A stretch of DNA of 64,000 nt from the NCBI RefSeq assembly GCF_021730395.1, contig NC_069362.1, forward strand, positions 39,326,501-39,390,500. Reading direction: 5' to 3'. The notes beneath the pieces are model-generated. The model had not been told where the DNA came from and searched no databases. It saw only the letters and a list, made by a program, of their open reading frames with translations. Below, piece after piece: positions 34,649 through 46,837 of the stretch. The stretch is from Mercenaria mercenaria. Taxonomy: Eukaryota > Mollusca > Bivalvia > Venerida > Veneridae. Position 1 is the first letter of the stretch, and every line of letters starts with the position of its first letter. The translations under genes were made by a program, and so were the position numbers.

Positions 34649-37299
34649 ATGACAAGTGAAACAACCGTCAGAGCAGAAATCGGCAAAGAGAAAGAAGCAC
34701 AGAGGAGTGATATCAGTAAAGCTTTGGAGACCTGGTTTCTTGTTCTTACATTAATGGCACTGGTAAGATAACAAGTTCAATTAAGCACTTGTTGATTGTA
34801 AGTTAAAACCTAGTTGTTTCATCATGATTTTAGAAAAGTATATTTTTATATCCATATATTTCATATAATGCAAAATGAATTAATATATAGTTTTCTTTTT
34901 TGTAAATTACGTCGCCAATGTACAATAACAAAACGATTTTATTAAGTCTTTTCGAAATACGAGTGATTTGCATGGTTAAAAAGCAAGAACAATATGAAAA
35001 GCTACTTTTAAATGATATTTTTCTATATATTGTTCCAACGTTAAATTGTGCCGCTTTTAAGTTATCCAAATAGTTATGCATTTATCTAAAATTTTAATTT
35101 GTAAGCTTTTATGCAATATTACGTGTTTACATCTGTTTAAGTGTAAAACTGTCACTCAGCTTTGATAGATATTAAACTATATTCAGTCGACGTACGTAGA
35201 AATATATGGACCAACCTTGATAGATCTGAAGATCAAACTTGACACCGATTACGAACAAGTGGCTGTGGCAGTGTCTGGAAGAAGTGTAGGCTGGTTCCCC
35301 GGAAGTATTGTGGCCGGGTTTCTTGTGGATAAATTCAGCGGATACAATCACCTGTTGATTGCTATTGGCCTCGACATTGCTGCAGCAGTGACGGTGACTA
35401 TTCCCTGGTCTCCAAATGTGACATGTATGTGGATCTTATGCTTCATTGGTGGCTTTGTAGAGTCTTTTCTTAACATTGGTAAGTGTTTGAAACTCACTTC
35501 TCCGTCACTTCTATCCTGGATAAAAAATTATCTCATATAAGATAAAGAAACTTAGGGAACGGGTAAACCATTTCGCTTTGGCCAGATTAGCTGTGAACCA
35601 AAGAGTTATGTCGTTTCAAACAAGCAGATGTATTTCTTAATTCGACTGTTAGCAATTTAATCGAAATATGACTCATTTAATCTATGTACAGTATAGAATA
35701 CACGGAAGTGTTTAAAGTTAGCACGCTGGTGATGATCAGTAAATGTTTTTTTTTTTAAAATGAAATTAGATGCCGATAAAAGATTTGATTGTTAATTGTT
35801 TGCATTTGGTATAACTTTATATTTCATAATGAAAGGCAGAACGCTGTTCCGCTACAGATTCCTTTGATGCAAGGAATTTTCGAATTTGAAACAAAAAATT
35901 TCGGTGATTTTAGAGAATGAAGAATTTCTTTTTTTTAAAAGGTTTCAACCAATGCGTTAGCTTGTACACAGGTCACAAGAGAAAAACAAACATATTTACT
36001 TTGGTGGATATATCAGGAAGCAGCTATGAAAATAAATACCGAATGTAAATATTTATCTTGGAAAAACGTTTTGCGAACAAGAAGAAAAGATAGAAATTTA
36101 AAAACTTAAAATACTGATATGATAAATCACTGTTCTCATGCTTTAAATGTAATTTCATATTGTTGACTTACTTGCGTCGTTGAAACATTTTTTTTCTACT
36201 TTTAGCCACCACTCGCATCTTGTTCAACATATGGCGAGAAAAGTCAGCTTCATTTCTAATGCTAATTCATCTTGGTTATGGTATTGGCTCTTTCATGGTG
36301 CCGCTGTATTCAAACCCTTTCCTGGCAGATAAAGTGTACCAGTCCTCGGATATGAACAGAAGCTGTACTACGACAGAAAGCGCCGCAAGTCTCACAAATC
36401 GAAGTACATCTTCGGATAAATCAAGCACGAAGGAGAACTCAAAGGCTGAATATGCATACGCGATTTCCGCTTCAATCGTTGTTTCTGTGTCAATTGCGTT
36501 CTACTTCTACCAGATTCGGGAGTCAAGAAACAAGAAGATACAAAGTAGTAATGATATAAAATTAGACACAAACGGCAAAGACAGCACTACTGGAGGAAAT
36601 CGTTCATTTAAAGAGATGATTAACCCAGCTACCTGTGCAAATGGTAGATTTTGGTACGGATCTTCAATTTTGCTTCTTATCGTCTTTTATTTTGGAAATA
36701 ATGCCGGGGGAGACAGAATGATTGGCAACTTCATTCGCAGCTACGCCATTGATCATCTTGGATTCAGCAAAAACTCTGCATCAGCTTTGAACACAACATA
36801 TTGGTTCACATTTTCAGCTGGAAGGCTCATATTTATATTCCTTGCACGTTGTTTATCCGTCAGAATTCTGATAATTGTAGAGTCCGGAGGTATGGCTGTC
36901 TCCTCTATTTTGTTAGCGTTATTTGCTGACGATAGTTCCCTGTCATTTTGGATAATTATGCAGATTTTCTCTTTCTTTAGCGCGGCAATCTGGCCTACCG
37001 GTATTGCATGGACCAATTACCATATCGAACTCACCGGTCTGGGTATGGCGTTACAAATACTTGGCGCGTCGGTTGGAGGAATTTGCTACATGCGATTAAT
37101 CGGATATTTATACAAAAACTTTGGGTCGAAATCGTTTTTATTTCAAACTGTCGCTTATGGCGTTTTTCAGTTTGTTTTAGCTTTGTGTTTAGATATTGTG
37201 GGGGCACTGCACGGCAATCGCTTTCAGTCAGATACCAGTGATACGGTTGAAATTGAAATGTCGTCGAAGACATGTGATACGGTAAAAAGTGGAAAATAA
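34649..37299 (+). CDS. MFSD4/NaGLT1-like transporter, copy B (3 exons)
   Basis: Intact paralogue of copy A, likely a plasma-membrane solute (sugar) transporter. Exons 34649-34762, 35187-35478 and 36206-37299 use canonical GT-AG sites and join in phases 0 and 1 into 499 residues. Exon 1 gives residues 1-38 (charged cytoplasmic N-terminus, then the start of helix 1). Exon 2 gives residues 39-135, including GRSVGWFPGSIVAGFLVDKF at 69-88, which sits where the MFS helix 2-3 signature belongs. Exon 3 gives the rest: IWREKSASFLMLIHLGYGIG, an extracellular loop with two NRS sequons, a lysine-rich loop, then GDRMIGNFIRSYAIDHLGFS and FSAGRLIFIFLAR in the second half-barrel. The tail after helix 12 is short and acidic. 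The start codon lies only 24 bases after a TTAA-flanked MITE, so the proximal 5' UTR or promoter is transposon-derived. Introns and flanks match copy C. Of the three copies this one shows no defect. Confidence 0.9.
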
Positions 37300-38189
37300 A
37301 AATGCCGCATGGTTCAATATTATAAAGCCTAATTTTGAGCCCAGCCTTTAATCCTAAGCATCTGAATTGTTTTATCGTGAGCACTATCATTCTTAAAATT
37401 GGTCATTGACAAGGTTTAAAAGTTGGTATAAAAACGGCAATAAATGCAGGATGTCGTTCTTTGCTATCTTCATGTTGTGCCAAGATTGTTCACGTCGTAT
37501 GTAAATAATTTATTTAGGAAATAAATTTCATCGAGCTATCATGAGTTGTTGTTGAAACGTCTGTGTTGATTTAATAATATAACGTAAGTAAAAAAACGAA
37601 TGTTATGTAGATCGTGCTCTTATACTCGAGACGATAACTAGATATGGGGATGTATTGTACATATACATTGCCATGTGCACAAGAACGTTTTGTATCACTC
37701 TTCCATCGCCTCCGTTGATCCGAGCTCTATTAATTCTGATTTTTCATTTGTAGAAACCATCTAGCTATCTTACAAAATATTGTCAGTTCTCTCGTGTATT
37801 GTCGGTACTATACACAACTGCCTCGATAACTGGGATCCTTTAGCTGTTCGTATAACTCAAAACCTTAAAACTGCGCTGTTTACTCGGGCGCTGAAGTTTT
37901 AAGGACAAGTAGCCCGCAGATACGTCAAAACCCATGGAAAACGAATGACTTAAAACTGCTTTCCGACCGCGCAAGGAATAAGGCATTATTTCTACGAGGA
38001 TATATAAATGAACAATTTAATCAATACTAGTCGGTACTTTCCCAATGCCGAGAAAGGGGAAACAGCTTTAGTTTCAGCGAGGGTACGATTGCGAAACCCT
38101 ATGGCACCTACCGCCGTCCTTTGCGTTTCGCGTGTCCTTTTCTAAACGCGAAGCCGGAAGTACGAATGTGAAGTGCAAAGTAAAGACGG
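37300..38189. other. Downstream of copy B
   Basis: AATAAA-like signals at about 37305 (AAAATAAAAATG) and 37520 (GAAATAAATTTC) could end the copy B transcript. Otherwise nothing recognised. Confidence 0.35.
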
Positions 38190-38290
38190 CGCAGCACAAT
38201 GTATTTTAGTTTCGCTATTCACCATTGTAGCTTCGCGCTTCACCATCGTAGTTTCGCGATTTGCCGTCGTACTGTCGCACTTCAGGCTTT
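38190..38290. repeat. Degenerate 21-22 bp minisatellite
   Basis: Four units like TTCGCGCTTCACCATCGTAG (38208-38290), with weaker echoes at 38640-38690 and 38760-38850. Confidence 0.6.
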
Positions 38291-38309
38291 CTTGTGACTT
38301 TGAAACATG

Positions 38310-38570
38310 GTGGGGGGATAAGAGTGAGGTTAGGTGCACCATAAACCAGTTTAAACTCCCCAGTGGTGGTTTTGCCACTGACCGTTCCAAGGCGGTGCCC
38401 CACTGTGTTCCTGTATTTGTTTGTTTTGTCCTTGTGTGTTTATTTTGTGTGTGTGTGTGTTTGTGGTGTGCGAGTGTTGTTCGTATGTGCCTTTTGGGAG
38501 GCTGCGTTTTTGGAACGTGGCTTATTTCCCTGTTGGATATTCTTCCTTGTTTTCACGTTTACCTAAGTTT
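38310..38570. repeat. Bivalve interspersed repeat
   Basis: AACCAGTTTAAACTCCCCAG, GGTTTTGCCACTGACCGTTC and AAGGCGGTGCCCCACTGTG, followed by a (TG)n run. A related stretch (AAAGGCGGTGTTCTACTGTG) lies near 51600, also followed by GGTACATGGTTATTCC-like sequence. The overlapping open frames here are repeat-derived. Confidence 0.6.
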
Positions 38571-38849
38571 GACGCTATTAGATATGATGACGAGATGCGA
38601 AACTATGATACTGAAAACTAAGTGCTTTGCTTTCGAGACTTTGCGCATCATCATTGTACACTCGCGATTTAAAGTAAGGTAAACACGTAATGAAATATTC
38701 GATGGCAATCACGTATCAAAGATGGTGAAGCTACTATAATTGTAGAAAGTTTGCTCCTGTTAGTGGACACGCAAAGTGCGAGCACCTATGCGCTTTAGAC
38801 ACAAAAGCTCGTATAGCTTTACGTTTCACCATCGCACCTTGGCTCTTCG

Positions 38850-40189
38850 CTTTTCTATAGTGAGCAAGTACTGGTCCCAACGGAACATTTGTCTGAAACC
38901 ATCTAAAAAATAATGAAAACATACGTTTTGTAGAAGTGACTTTCAGTGTAAACGTGTTAGTACATAACTTTTTATGAAACAATATTGTCTAAATCAATAA
39001 AGTTTTGAAAGTAATTTAGAGATAATTTTCAAACACTGAATAAATCAAAATTCTACCCGGATACTTCCAAATATTTAAAACAAAAATTCACTTCTTTTGT
39101 TTTGTTCTCTCAATGAATGATACATTCTGTGTAAAACGCAATATGTATGTGTATGTTTTATTAGTTCCGAAGAATATAAGTGCCGTTTTCAAGTTTGCAA
39201 AATCTCAAGTACGGTGCAAAGGGAAAAGATATAATTTCATTTTAAAGCGGGAGGGGTAATAATTACATGATAAAACGCACAGTTAATTTTATAGCAGTCA
39301 TTTCTAGATACAACCATTTTAAGAAAGATTTTTCTTGTGATATTTCTTAGTTGCAATTTACGCGTCCAGATCTATTTATAAATTGCATTAACCCGCACAC
39401 CAGCAGTCTTTAGTGTCGTGTGACGCCCGCAAATATCGCTTTCTACTTGAACTCTGTGCTGTCTTTGTGCTTATGGATTTCATTTTGTATTACTTCCTTA
39501 CAGAATACTGCTTAAGTCGGTGTTAGGGGCGTTAGGGGTGTTTCAAATTTCATTATTTCTGACAAATGCACTCAGTCTAGTAACCTAACATATTATTTTG
39601 ATCAGTTCGTTCTATGCTTCAAAAAGACCTGTTTACAGACTCAGGTAAAGATTTGATTCAGTTAAGCATTTCGAAAGGTAAAACATATATATATAACAGA
39701 TATGACAGATATGAATACACAAAAACATATGAAAAGAAAGACTTGAAAACAACGAGGACAAAACAATGCACAAAAAGTAACACAAATGTGCACTACCTTT
39801 GAATGATAAGTTGATAAACTCCTCGTAAGAGAGTTTTCGTTGTCTTGATATATAATTATATCGTTGCTAGATAAACACCAACTTGCAGTATGGATATGTT
39901 CGCCGTTCATTAAAAGAAACCTTACATTATGGATTTTAAACTACGACGAAAGCAACGGCTGTAGAAGAAACAGGACACCAATCAAATATAAACCTAACTT
40001 AAAAAGATCACAATATGTAGGTCTGGTAAGTGGATTGAAATAAGTACACATGTTAGGTATAGGTATATAGATACCCACAATGATTTATTTCGCTTGACAT
40101 TACTGAATAAACAAAATTCAATGACACAGACAGTTAAGAACTATTGACAGAATAATACAAAACACGAGAGACTGTTACAGTAACTAAAG
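38850..40189. other. Unique AT-rich DNA
   Basis: No gene, RNA or repeat recognised apart from the last minisatellite echoes at the left edge. Confidence 0.45.
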
Positions 40190-41100
40190 TGGAAGTTAAA
40201 AATGAAATTTTTCTGGTGAATACTATCACTTTTTATGGCCATATTTAGAAATCTTTACGCCCAATGGGCGTTCCAGGATGCTGCATTAACGTGATGCTGC
40301 TTACAAGTGCAAACGAACAATGTAGACGTTGTTGTAAAAAAGAGCCTAGGACAAGCGACAGCCTTTCCAGTCTAAGGTGTTTACCAGCAAGGACCGTAAA
40401 TTGATGATTGTTATACGAAAAACAGATTCTAGTAAGGCTTTATTTACTAAAAGGCAGGCTAGACCTATTAGCAAAATGTTAGAATACATGTTGAACACAT
40501 TTACTAAGCATGAAATTTGAAAATTATCAGTTTCTGCTGAACTGTATTCTATGAGTTTTCATGGTCATATGTCGAAATGTATATGGAAAATGGCCGTGTC
40601 AGAATGCTATATTTACAAGATGTTGATTACCAGTACAAAGACGCATTCTATCTAAAAGGTGTTGCAAAAGTCCTGGAAATATCTACACGTGAACATCTTT
40701 GATTTGGCTCTAAACAATAGAAATAGCCCATGACAGAATTATTAGTGTAAGTATATACAATTAAGGCCGTAAATTGATAAATGATAATAATTGTAATCTT
40801 GCAAATGTTGCAATATGGTCTCACAAAAAAGGGCCTAATTCACAAAGAAAGGCCACATGCAGGCCAGAAATATTAACAAATTATTAGAATACACGGCTGG
40901 TGTGGAAATTAAAGATTTAATGATTGTGGCGAACTGTAGACTATGAGTATCGAAAGTTTCGTAGAAAATGTTGTTTTCATGATGCTAGAATTGGATGGTG
41001 TTACGCAGGCACCTATGAAAATGTGCATATTAATATATAATTTGTATTTGGAATGTACAAAAGTCCTTTTTTTTGTTTACAAACACGATCCTCATTATCG
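40190..41100. repeat. Degenerate tandem repeat, about 370-bp period
   Basis: Three poor copies share CCGTAAATTGAT(40394, 40764), GGCAGGC/GCAGGCC followed by TTAGAATACA, and GAACTGTA-TATGAG (40540, 40930). Non-coding. Confidence 0.4.
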
Positions 41101-42049
41101 GTCGAACTTTGATTGTGAAGGGAGGCAATCCAATCAGTGATGCATAGCATTTCTAATAAGAGTTGATCCGCCCTTCGATATTCTTAATCTATTGTAGTTG
41201 AGCTCTGTTCCGTTTAAAACTTTTCATGGAGCACTATCACGTTTTTACAAAGCCCTGACTGGGTGAAATTTTTTATGAGGGAGGGATCAGAAAACAGGAA
41301 TTGTGAAGATGAATGTCCAATTTTTGTTAAAATTACACAAAAGGTCGATACTCGTGGCGGTTCGGAACTTTATTTTCCTCAGCTTCATGTAGCTTTTTTA
41401 TCAGAGTATACAACAACGTTATCAAAACAAGTCATTGTATATGTTGTCATCCACTTTTCAAATTTCCAAAAATTGGGGACCAATGTCCTGTATTAATCAC
41501 GCGTAACTCTTTGATCTACGCGAGAAGATCCTTTGGAATCATATAAAAAGCAACCAAGCAACTTTAAAGCAGACTCAGTTTAGCTGAGTTTGCTCATGAG
41601 AGGTTATGAAATGTGCAACACCTCTCAAGCACCCCCACCTCGGCCCCCGCCCAGCACCGGCCTAAGCGGAAAAATGAGTGTACTCCATAATCTCAAAGGA
41701 CCGGAAAATGTAAGTATTGTTTTCAGCACAAAACAGGACAACACTCTATTTAAACCTGATTTAAAACAAATCATAATATGTAATGTGCAGTGCGCTGAAA
41801 TGAGCAAATATATATGATACAAATTATAGGCTGATAGAGATCCACAACGATTTATTTCGCCTGAGTGTACTAACATAATTGCCTCGGAGTTTTGTCGTGT
41901 TAACTGCCATTACTTTAATGAAAAGCTTGTTTTTAAATGCAATGCTTGCGTTTACAAAATGTATCTGTAACAGTAATTTTCTGTAAAGGTAGTTAAATTG
42001 AACATTTCTACGGTGGTATATCATGCATTTGTTTAGTTTAGGATTAAAT

Positions 42050-42192
42050 TATCTCGTACGCAAGACATCTTATTTCACGATATAAAATGTCGAGCGCTCG
42101 AGAGAAGATGTCATGCACACGAGATGAGATGTCGTGCGCTCGATATGATGCCGTGCGCACGAGATAAGATGTTGTATGCACGAGATTATTTA
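42050..42192. repeat. Single arm of the foldback-like repeat
   Basis: About seven units of GATGTCGTGCGCACGAGATA type. No inverted partner is visible nearby. Confidence 0.6.
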
Positions 42193-42417
42193 GTCTAAAA
42201 ACATAAATGCATGTCCTAAATATACCATCGTACATTTTAGACATTTACCAATGTTTAACTGTTTATTGAATATTGTTAAATATTGGCATTTCGTTGCATT
42301 TTCTTTCGATCAGTTATTGATTTGAATAGACTGAGAACATATTTCGTGATGATGTTCCATACTGCGAAATGTTTTTAATGTCTTGTAATTATTTATAACA
42401 AATTTTGAAGAATTAGT

Positions 42418-42531
42418 CACTTAGTCATTAGGGGAAAATATCTCAATAAGTAAAGCGAATTAAAGGTAAAAGGACACTTAGTCATTAGGGAAAATTATCT
42501 CAATAAGTAAAGCGAATTAAAGGTAAAAGGT
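42418..42531. repeat. 57-bp direct duplication
   Basis: Two adjacent copies beginning CACTTAGTCATTAGGG and ending GCGAATTAAAGGTAAAAGG, with one indel. Recent. Confidence 0.85.
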
Positions 42532-42961
42532 GGTATACATGTAAAAGGAAAAGTAGTCACGTTTAAGGTTAAGTGTCATTTATAAGGAGCAATCCTGTTT
42601 GCTTACATCCTACGCGCCGTCCCACTCCACCGCGCGTAAAATAAAAGAAAAGAATTCGATAGTTTCATTCAGTCACCCGCTCCTACTTGTTAAGTTTAAG
42701 CATTGTAATATATGTTGTATCTTTGATACACAATTTTGAAATTTCAGGCATTAAGGGTTCGAAACTTAAGAAAGAGTAATTACAAAGTTTTATTTTATGG
42801 TGCATATTTCCTCATTGACAATGAATGCAGTTGATGGCAAATGTTAATTTAAATACGGTGTATGTTTTCTGTTACATTTAATTTCGAACATGTAGGAATA
42901 TGTGATTGCTGTTATTTCTTCTTTATCATGACATGTCGTTTGTTTTTCATTTCCAGTACAG

Positions 42962-44188
42962 GAAAATATGACATTTAGTTTTAGCCACAAATATACAAGT
43001 TTCCATAACTGCTATGCAGACTCTGGATGGAATTTCATCATAAAGTCTACAAACAAAGGTTAGATATTCTTTTTTAAATCATTGTAAGCACGTGCAATCA
43101 TCATACAATTTAACATGATAACCATTATCAAAAATTTGCAAAAAAATTTGTTTTTACAGAGATTCTAAATTCATTCAGTTATGTTATGCAAATATAGTTT
43201 TATTTATGCTTGGTGGCTTCTTTCAGTATGTTTTAGTACACTTTGATAACACTATTCTGAAAGCTGATTGTACTAATTCTATTTAATAAAATATTTAGCT
43301 GCCATCTAAGCACAAGTTTCCGCATGTACTCGTTTGGGTATTGCGTAAAGATATTTTAAATTTAAGTAAACATTAGTTTCTTAATCTGAATTATTCGCCT
43401 TATTTTTCTATGGGCTATGAATTGCAGCATTTTGTCAGACTCTTCATTATCAGCTCATATTATGGGCTTCTGCTTTTTTGCGCTGCCTTTAAGTCGCTAA
43501 ACTATTTCGCTAGTGATTTTTATTCTGTTCACACTGGTGTCTATAAATTTGAACTTGTCTTATGTCATATTAGTCAGCAAAATAAAGTGGCACCGATTTT
43601 GCGTTTCTAATGAATCATATGTAGAATAGTTACATAGATAATTTAAGTAAATCGGTAAATCTTTGAATATTCTGCATTGTGTTAAGTTCGTACTAGCATA
43701 AAGTAGGTAATATCAGCAAACCTACTGAAAGATTTTTTTTGTCCACAGTTCTACCCAAGGCAGTCACCTGCCTTTTGCAGCCGCATTGGTTCATTCAATT
43801 AAAGGATCGCTTAAGGTTCATGTAAAATGTTTCGAAACTGCCCCTAGGGTGAGTTTATGTTTTATGTTTTCACATCACACCTACTAGGCCTTAGCTTTGC
43901 ATAAAATGTATACCAAACTGTTCAAAATAAGTATTTTGGAATATTAAATTTTCTCTTGAATCACAGAAACTTTGGCTGTCCACAATCAATTTTGTAGAAA
44001 ATATCAAACTTCTTTTTAAAAAATATTTTAATATTATATCTACAATTACTGTGTGTCTAACATATTTCTTGAGGTACTCCAAATGTTGAACATGTTACAA
44101 TACATGTACATTTCAAAACAGTGCCAAATTGGCAACAGGAAAGTGGAAGTAGAGCTGTCAAAATGACAAAATACTGCTATATTATTAC

Positions 44189-44261
<73 letters not shown>

Positions 44262-45922
44262 TCCATATCTAATCCATATATTTTTTCTCATACTCTATAC
44301 TTTTATCTTTATGTTCTTGTATCCTTCCGGGATCCAGGGTTTTTGAAAGGCATTTCGTTGATGTTTTTTCTTTAATGTCTCACTTATATATACATGTATA
44401 TGATATATATATATATATATATGATGACCATATTTTATAACTGGGAGTACCTAGATAAATACGTTACATACACAACCAAAAAAGGAGTTTGATAATTTCT
44501 ACAAAATAGAACATTGACAGTCAAGAACATGTAATATTATACAAAATATATATTCTCTAAAAAGCTTACCTTTGTATAAAGTATTTCCTACCTCCTCTGA
44601 ACAATTCAGTATATTTATTATAAATAATTATGGTCTATGAAGTATTAATTTCCAAAATCAAAATTCAACCTAAGGGTGGTCTCCAAAACGTTTGATTAAC
44701 TTTAATACCAATTTGCCTGTATATTTATTGTAACTTGAAGCTTTGCGATTTTGTTCTTGTGCCATAGGTATTCATTAGTTATTCTATCCAGCGTTTGATG
44801 TGTCAGAATTCAGAACATTGCAAACCATGCATACAATAACTTGTAAATTAAAAACGAAAAGATTATTGGCTAATATTTAGCAGAGTCTGACGTTGATTAT
44901 TATGTATGCATTTAGAACAATTTGCGTAGACATAAGAGTACAAGTATACACAGGACGTCGCAACCACTCTACCATTTAGCATGTCTTTGACGATTATAAT
45001 AATACTAGGGATGGGAGCGAATACTGAAATCAATATTCGAATATTCCGTTTACCATATGCGAATATTTGGCTTGTTTTAATGGAGTTTTTAAAATTCTTA
45101 TCAAGTGATTGGCATATACACAATATATTCCGTTGTTTAAAAGTTGAATCATAGTATGTAATAAGGTCTAAAAATGTTTGTTTCGGGTAACCCGGCCCTA
45201 CCTAGTTAAACCCGCCGACCCTAGCGTTTTATTTCACGATTCTGTCAGTATAATAATGAAAATATTTAATTAATTTAGTTTTTAGCTTCAAAGTGATACA
45301 AAAACAACAACCAAAAAAAAAAAAAAAAAAAAAAAAACAGAAAAAAACCCAACAACATTCAAATCGATTATAATCTAGATCGTCGCAACTTTATCTTAAA
45401 ATAGCAGGTCGTCTAATTTAAGCACGTGTCGCGCTGTTGTATTACCGCCGCCATTTTGACAATTTTACTATTAAGGTATTATAATTAATCCCATTTTTTT
45501 TCAATTATGTTTTTCATACCTTTGTTTTGAGAATGATACTTAGTACTCTTATGTCTATTTCGGCAGATTTGTCACATACAATCCCGAGGTAACGTATCTT
45601 TATTTATCAGCATTTTGCAGTAACATTTTGTGCGATGAATTATTATGTTCATTGTGTTAACGTTATAAATGATTGAAGAAATATTAACATACATATTATA
45701 TTGAACGTATTAAAAAACAGAAACCTTCATATTTTATCAGCGCATGTTAATATAAAGCAATTTACCAATTAAACAAATTGTATATTACAGCTAACAATGG
45801 TACCTGGACCTACAAACATTTTCCATCTGATTTCGCTGACGACAATATGTGTTTTGCCTTCAACAGAATCATTTCCGATGCGAGTCAACAAAATTGCTTT
45901 ACGCCCTTTGCCAATATATGCA
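42962..45922 (+). CDS. Probable N-terminal exons of the astacin gene
   Basis: Two exons, 42962-43058 (acceptor ACAG, donor GTTAGA) and 45791-45922 (acceptor TTACAG, donor GTACGT), join in phase 1. The join reads on in phase 1 into the exon at 46838. The joined segment is about 77 residues: FSFSHKYTSFHNCYADSGWN, then NGTWTYKHFPSDFADDNMCF, then SDASQQNCFTPFANIC. It has four cysteines, several aromatics and N-glycosylation sequons (NMT, NGT), suggesting a small extracellular disulfide-bonded domain before the propeptide. I do not recognise the family. The 5' end, signal peptide and promoter were not found; an alternative acceptor at 42957 would also be possible. Phase agreement across two junctions is the main support; an independent gene remains possible. 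Confidence 0.5.
44191..44258. repeat. (TA)n microsatellite
   Basis: Pure TA dinucleotide run of about 68 bases. A shorter one lies at 44400-44422. Open frames of alternating Ile-Tyr across it are artefacts. Confidence 0.9.
45006..45466. mobile_element. Truncated relative of the 15.3-kb hAT element
   Basis: Starts TAGGGATGGGAGCGAATACT and runs colinear, in reverse orientation, with the right-hand part of the element at 15283-16372 (shared AATTATAATC/GATTATAATC segments and CCGCCGCCATTTTGACAATT). An A run near 45310-45340 interrupts it. The other terminal repeat is missing. It lies in the intron between the two N-terminal astacin exons. Confidence 0.75.
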
Positions 45923-46469
45923 GTACGTCATTGTCAAATCATATTTTGTACTTTTTCACATTTTTGAAAAGTAAGAACAACAACTTTGATTCAACTAAAA
46001 CAGAATAACAGATAAAGAGAGAGGAAATATCAGCATGAGGCATAACTCTATATTGGTTAAATTTTGAATTATCTCACTTTTCTATTTTCGCACTTTTGTC
46101 AATACCTGTATATGGAAGTGACAAAAGGCGACAAAAAACAAATCTTTGTAACTTTCATGTAAATTAACAAGAATCAAAGCCTTGAGACGTCTGTTGGAGC
46201 GGGTTTGGGCAGATTTATTTTTTGTTTAAATGTTTGTGTACCTCAATGTTTTTCATTAGCAGCTAGGATAAAGCAGAGAGTATCTGAATTTACATTCTTG
46301 TCTATTTAAATGCCATGTCAACTGTTCAAAATGTAACTTTATAAAACAAAGACAGCACAAAGTTTGCATGCAAAACAAAAACAAAACTTCACTGTGAAAG
46401 ATTAGCATTCACCACCTTTTCTTAATTAATATCTCACTTATAGATTACGCTGTTGATAATATTCACTAA

Positions 46470-46706
46470 TGAGCAGCGCCATGAGAAAACAAACACAGTG
46501 TGTTTGCGACCAGCATGGATCCGGGCCAGTTTGCGCATCCGCATAGTCTGGTCATAATCCATGCTGTTCGCTTTCAAAGCCTATTGCAATTAGAGAAACC
46601 GTTAGCGAACAGCATGGATCCTCACCAGACTGTACAGATGCACAGGCTGGTCTGGATCCATGCTGGTCGCAAACGCACTATTTTGACTTTCTCACGGCGC
46701 GGCTCA
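46470..46706. mobile_element. Cloverleaf MITE, copy 3 (237 bp), astacin intron
   Basis: Same element, more diverged (starts TGAGCAGCGCC). It lies in the intron just before the astacin exon at 46838. The 72-codon open frame across it is the artefactual peptide this repeat tends to produce. Confidence 0.85.
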
Positions 46707-46837
46707 TTTGTAAGTTGATTTGAAAGCTTTGTCATGTATATTCATACTCACTTAAAATATCAAGAAAGGTATTTTACTATATAAAATACTTGTTTTGATC
46801 TGAATTTTATTTTTACAGAATTCTCCTTTACGTTCAG

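Larger units (their letters stand above)
31560..37320 (+). repeat. Segmental duplication unit B
   Basis: Colinear with unit C (58200-63444): the foldback arms, SINE region, the GTCCATTTCAGAATAA segment, the CGTCCATTGTTCCGAATTAA segment, the TTAA MITE, and the whole transporter with both introns. Fragments of similarity reach further out (29340-29440 against 57360-57450, both with ACAAGACGTA and ATGCAT... segments). Confidence 0.8.
41100..42961. other. Region before the astacin exons
   Basis: Besides the foldback arm and the 57-bp duplication, no exon with a signal peptide could be identified, although the 5' end of the astacin gene is expected here or further upstream. Confidence 0.4.
43059..45790 (+). 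other. Intron with TA repeat and hAT relic
   Basis: Between the two N-terminal exons. It is AT-rich and carries a (TA)n microsatellite near 44191-44258, a shorter TA run near 44405, and an hAT-type MITE relic at 45006-45466 (separate entries). I see no further exon in it. Confidence 0.5.

Noticed and set aside
36753-37016. Minus-strand open frames opposite the third exon of each transporter copy
   Set aside because: They are antisense shadows of a conserved coding exon, present in all three copies only because the exon is conserved.
38173-38682. 169-codon + strand open frame rich in Val, Cys and Phe
   Set aside because: Spans a minisatellite and a known type of interspersed repeat with a TG run; no domain or splice context.
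44046-44375. Open frames of alternating Ile-Tyr on both strands
   Set aside because: Produced by the (TA)n microsatellite.
46500-46718. 72-codon open frame containing LANSMDPHQTVQMHRLVWIH
   Set aside because: Lies wholly within the palindromic MITE; the same peptide appears in other copies and in opposite orientation, so it is a repeat artefact.
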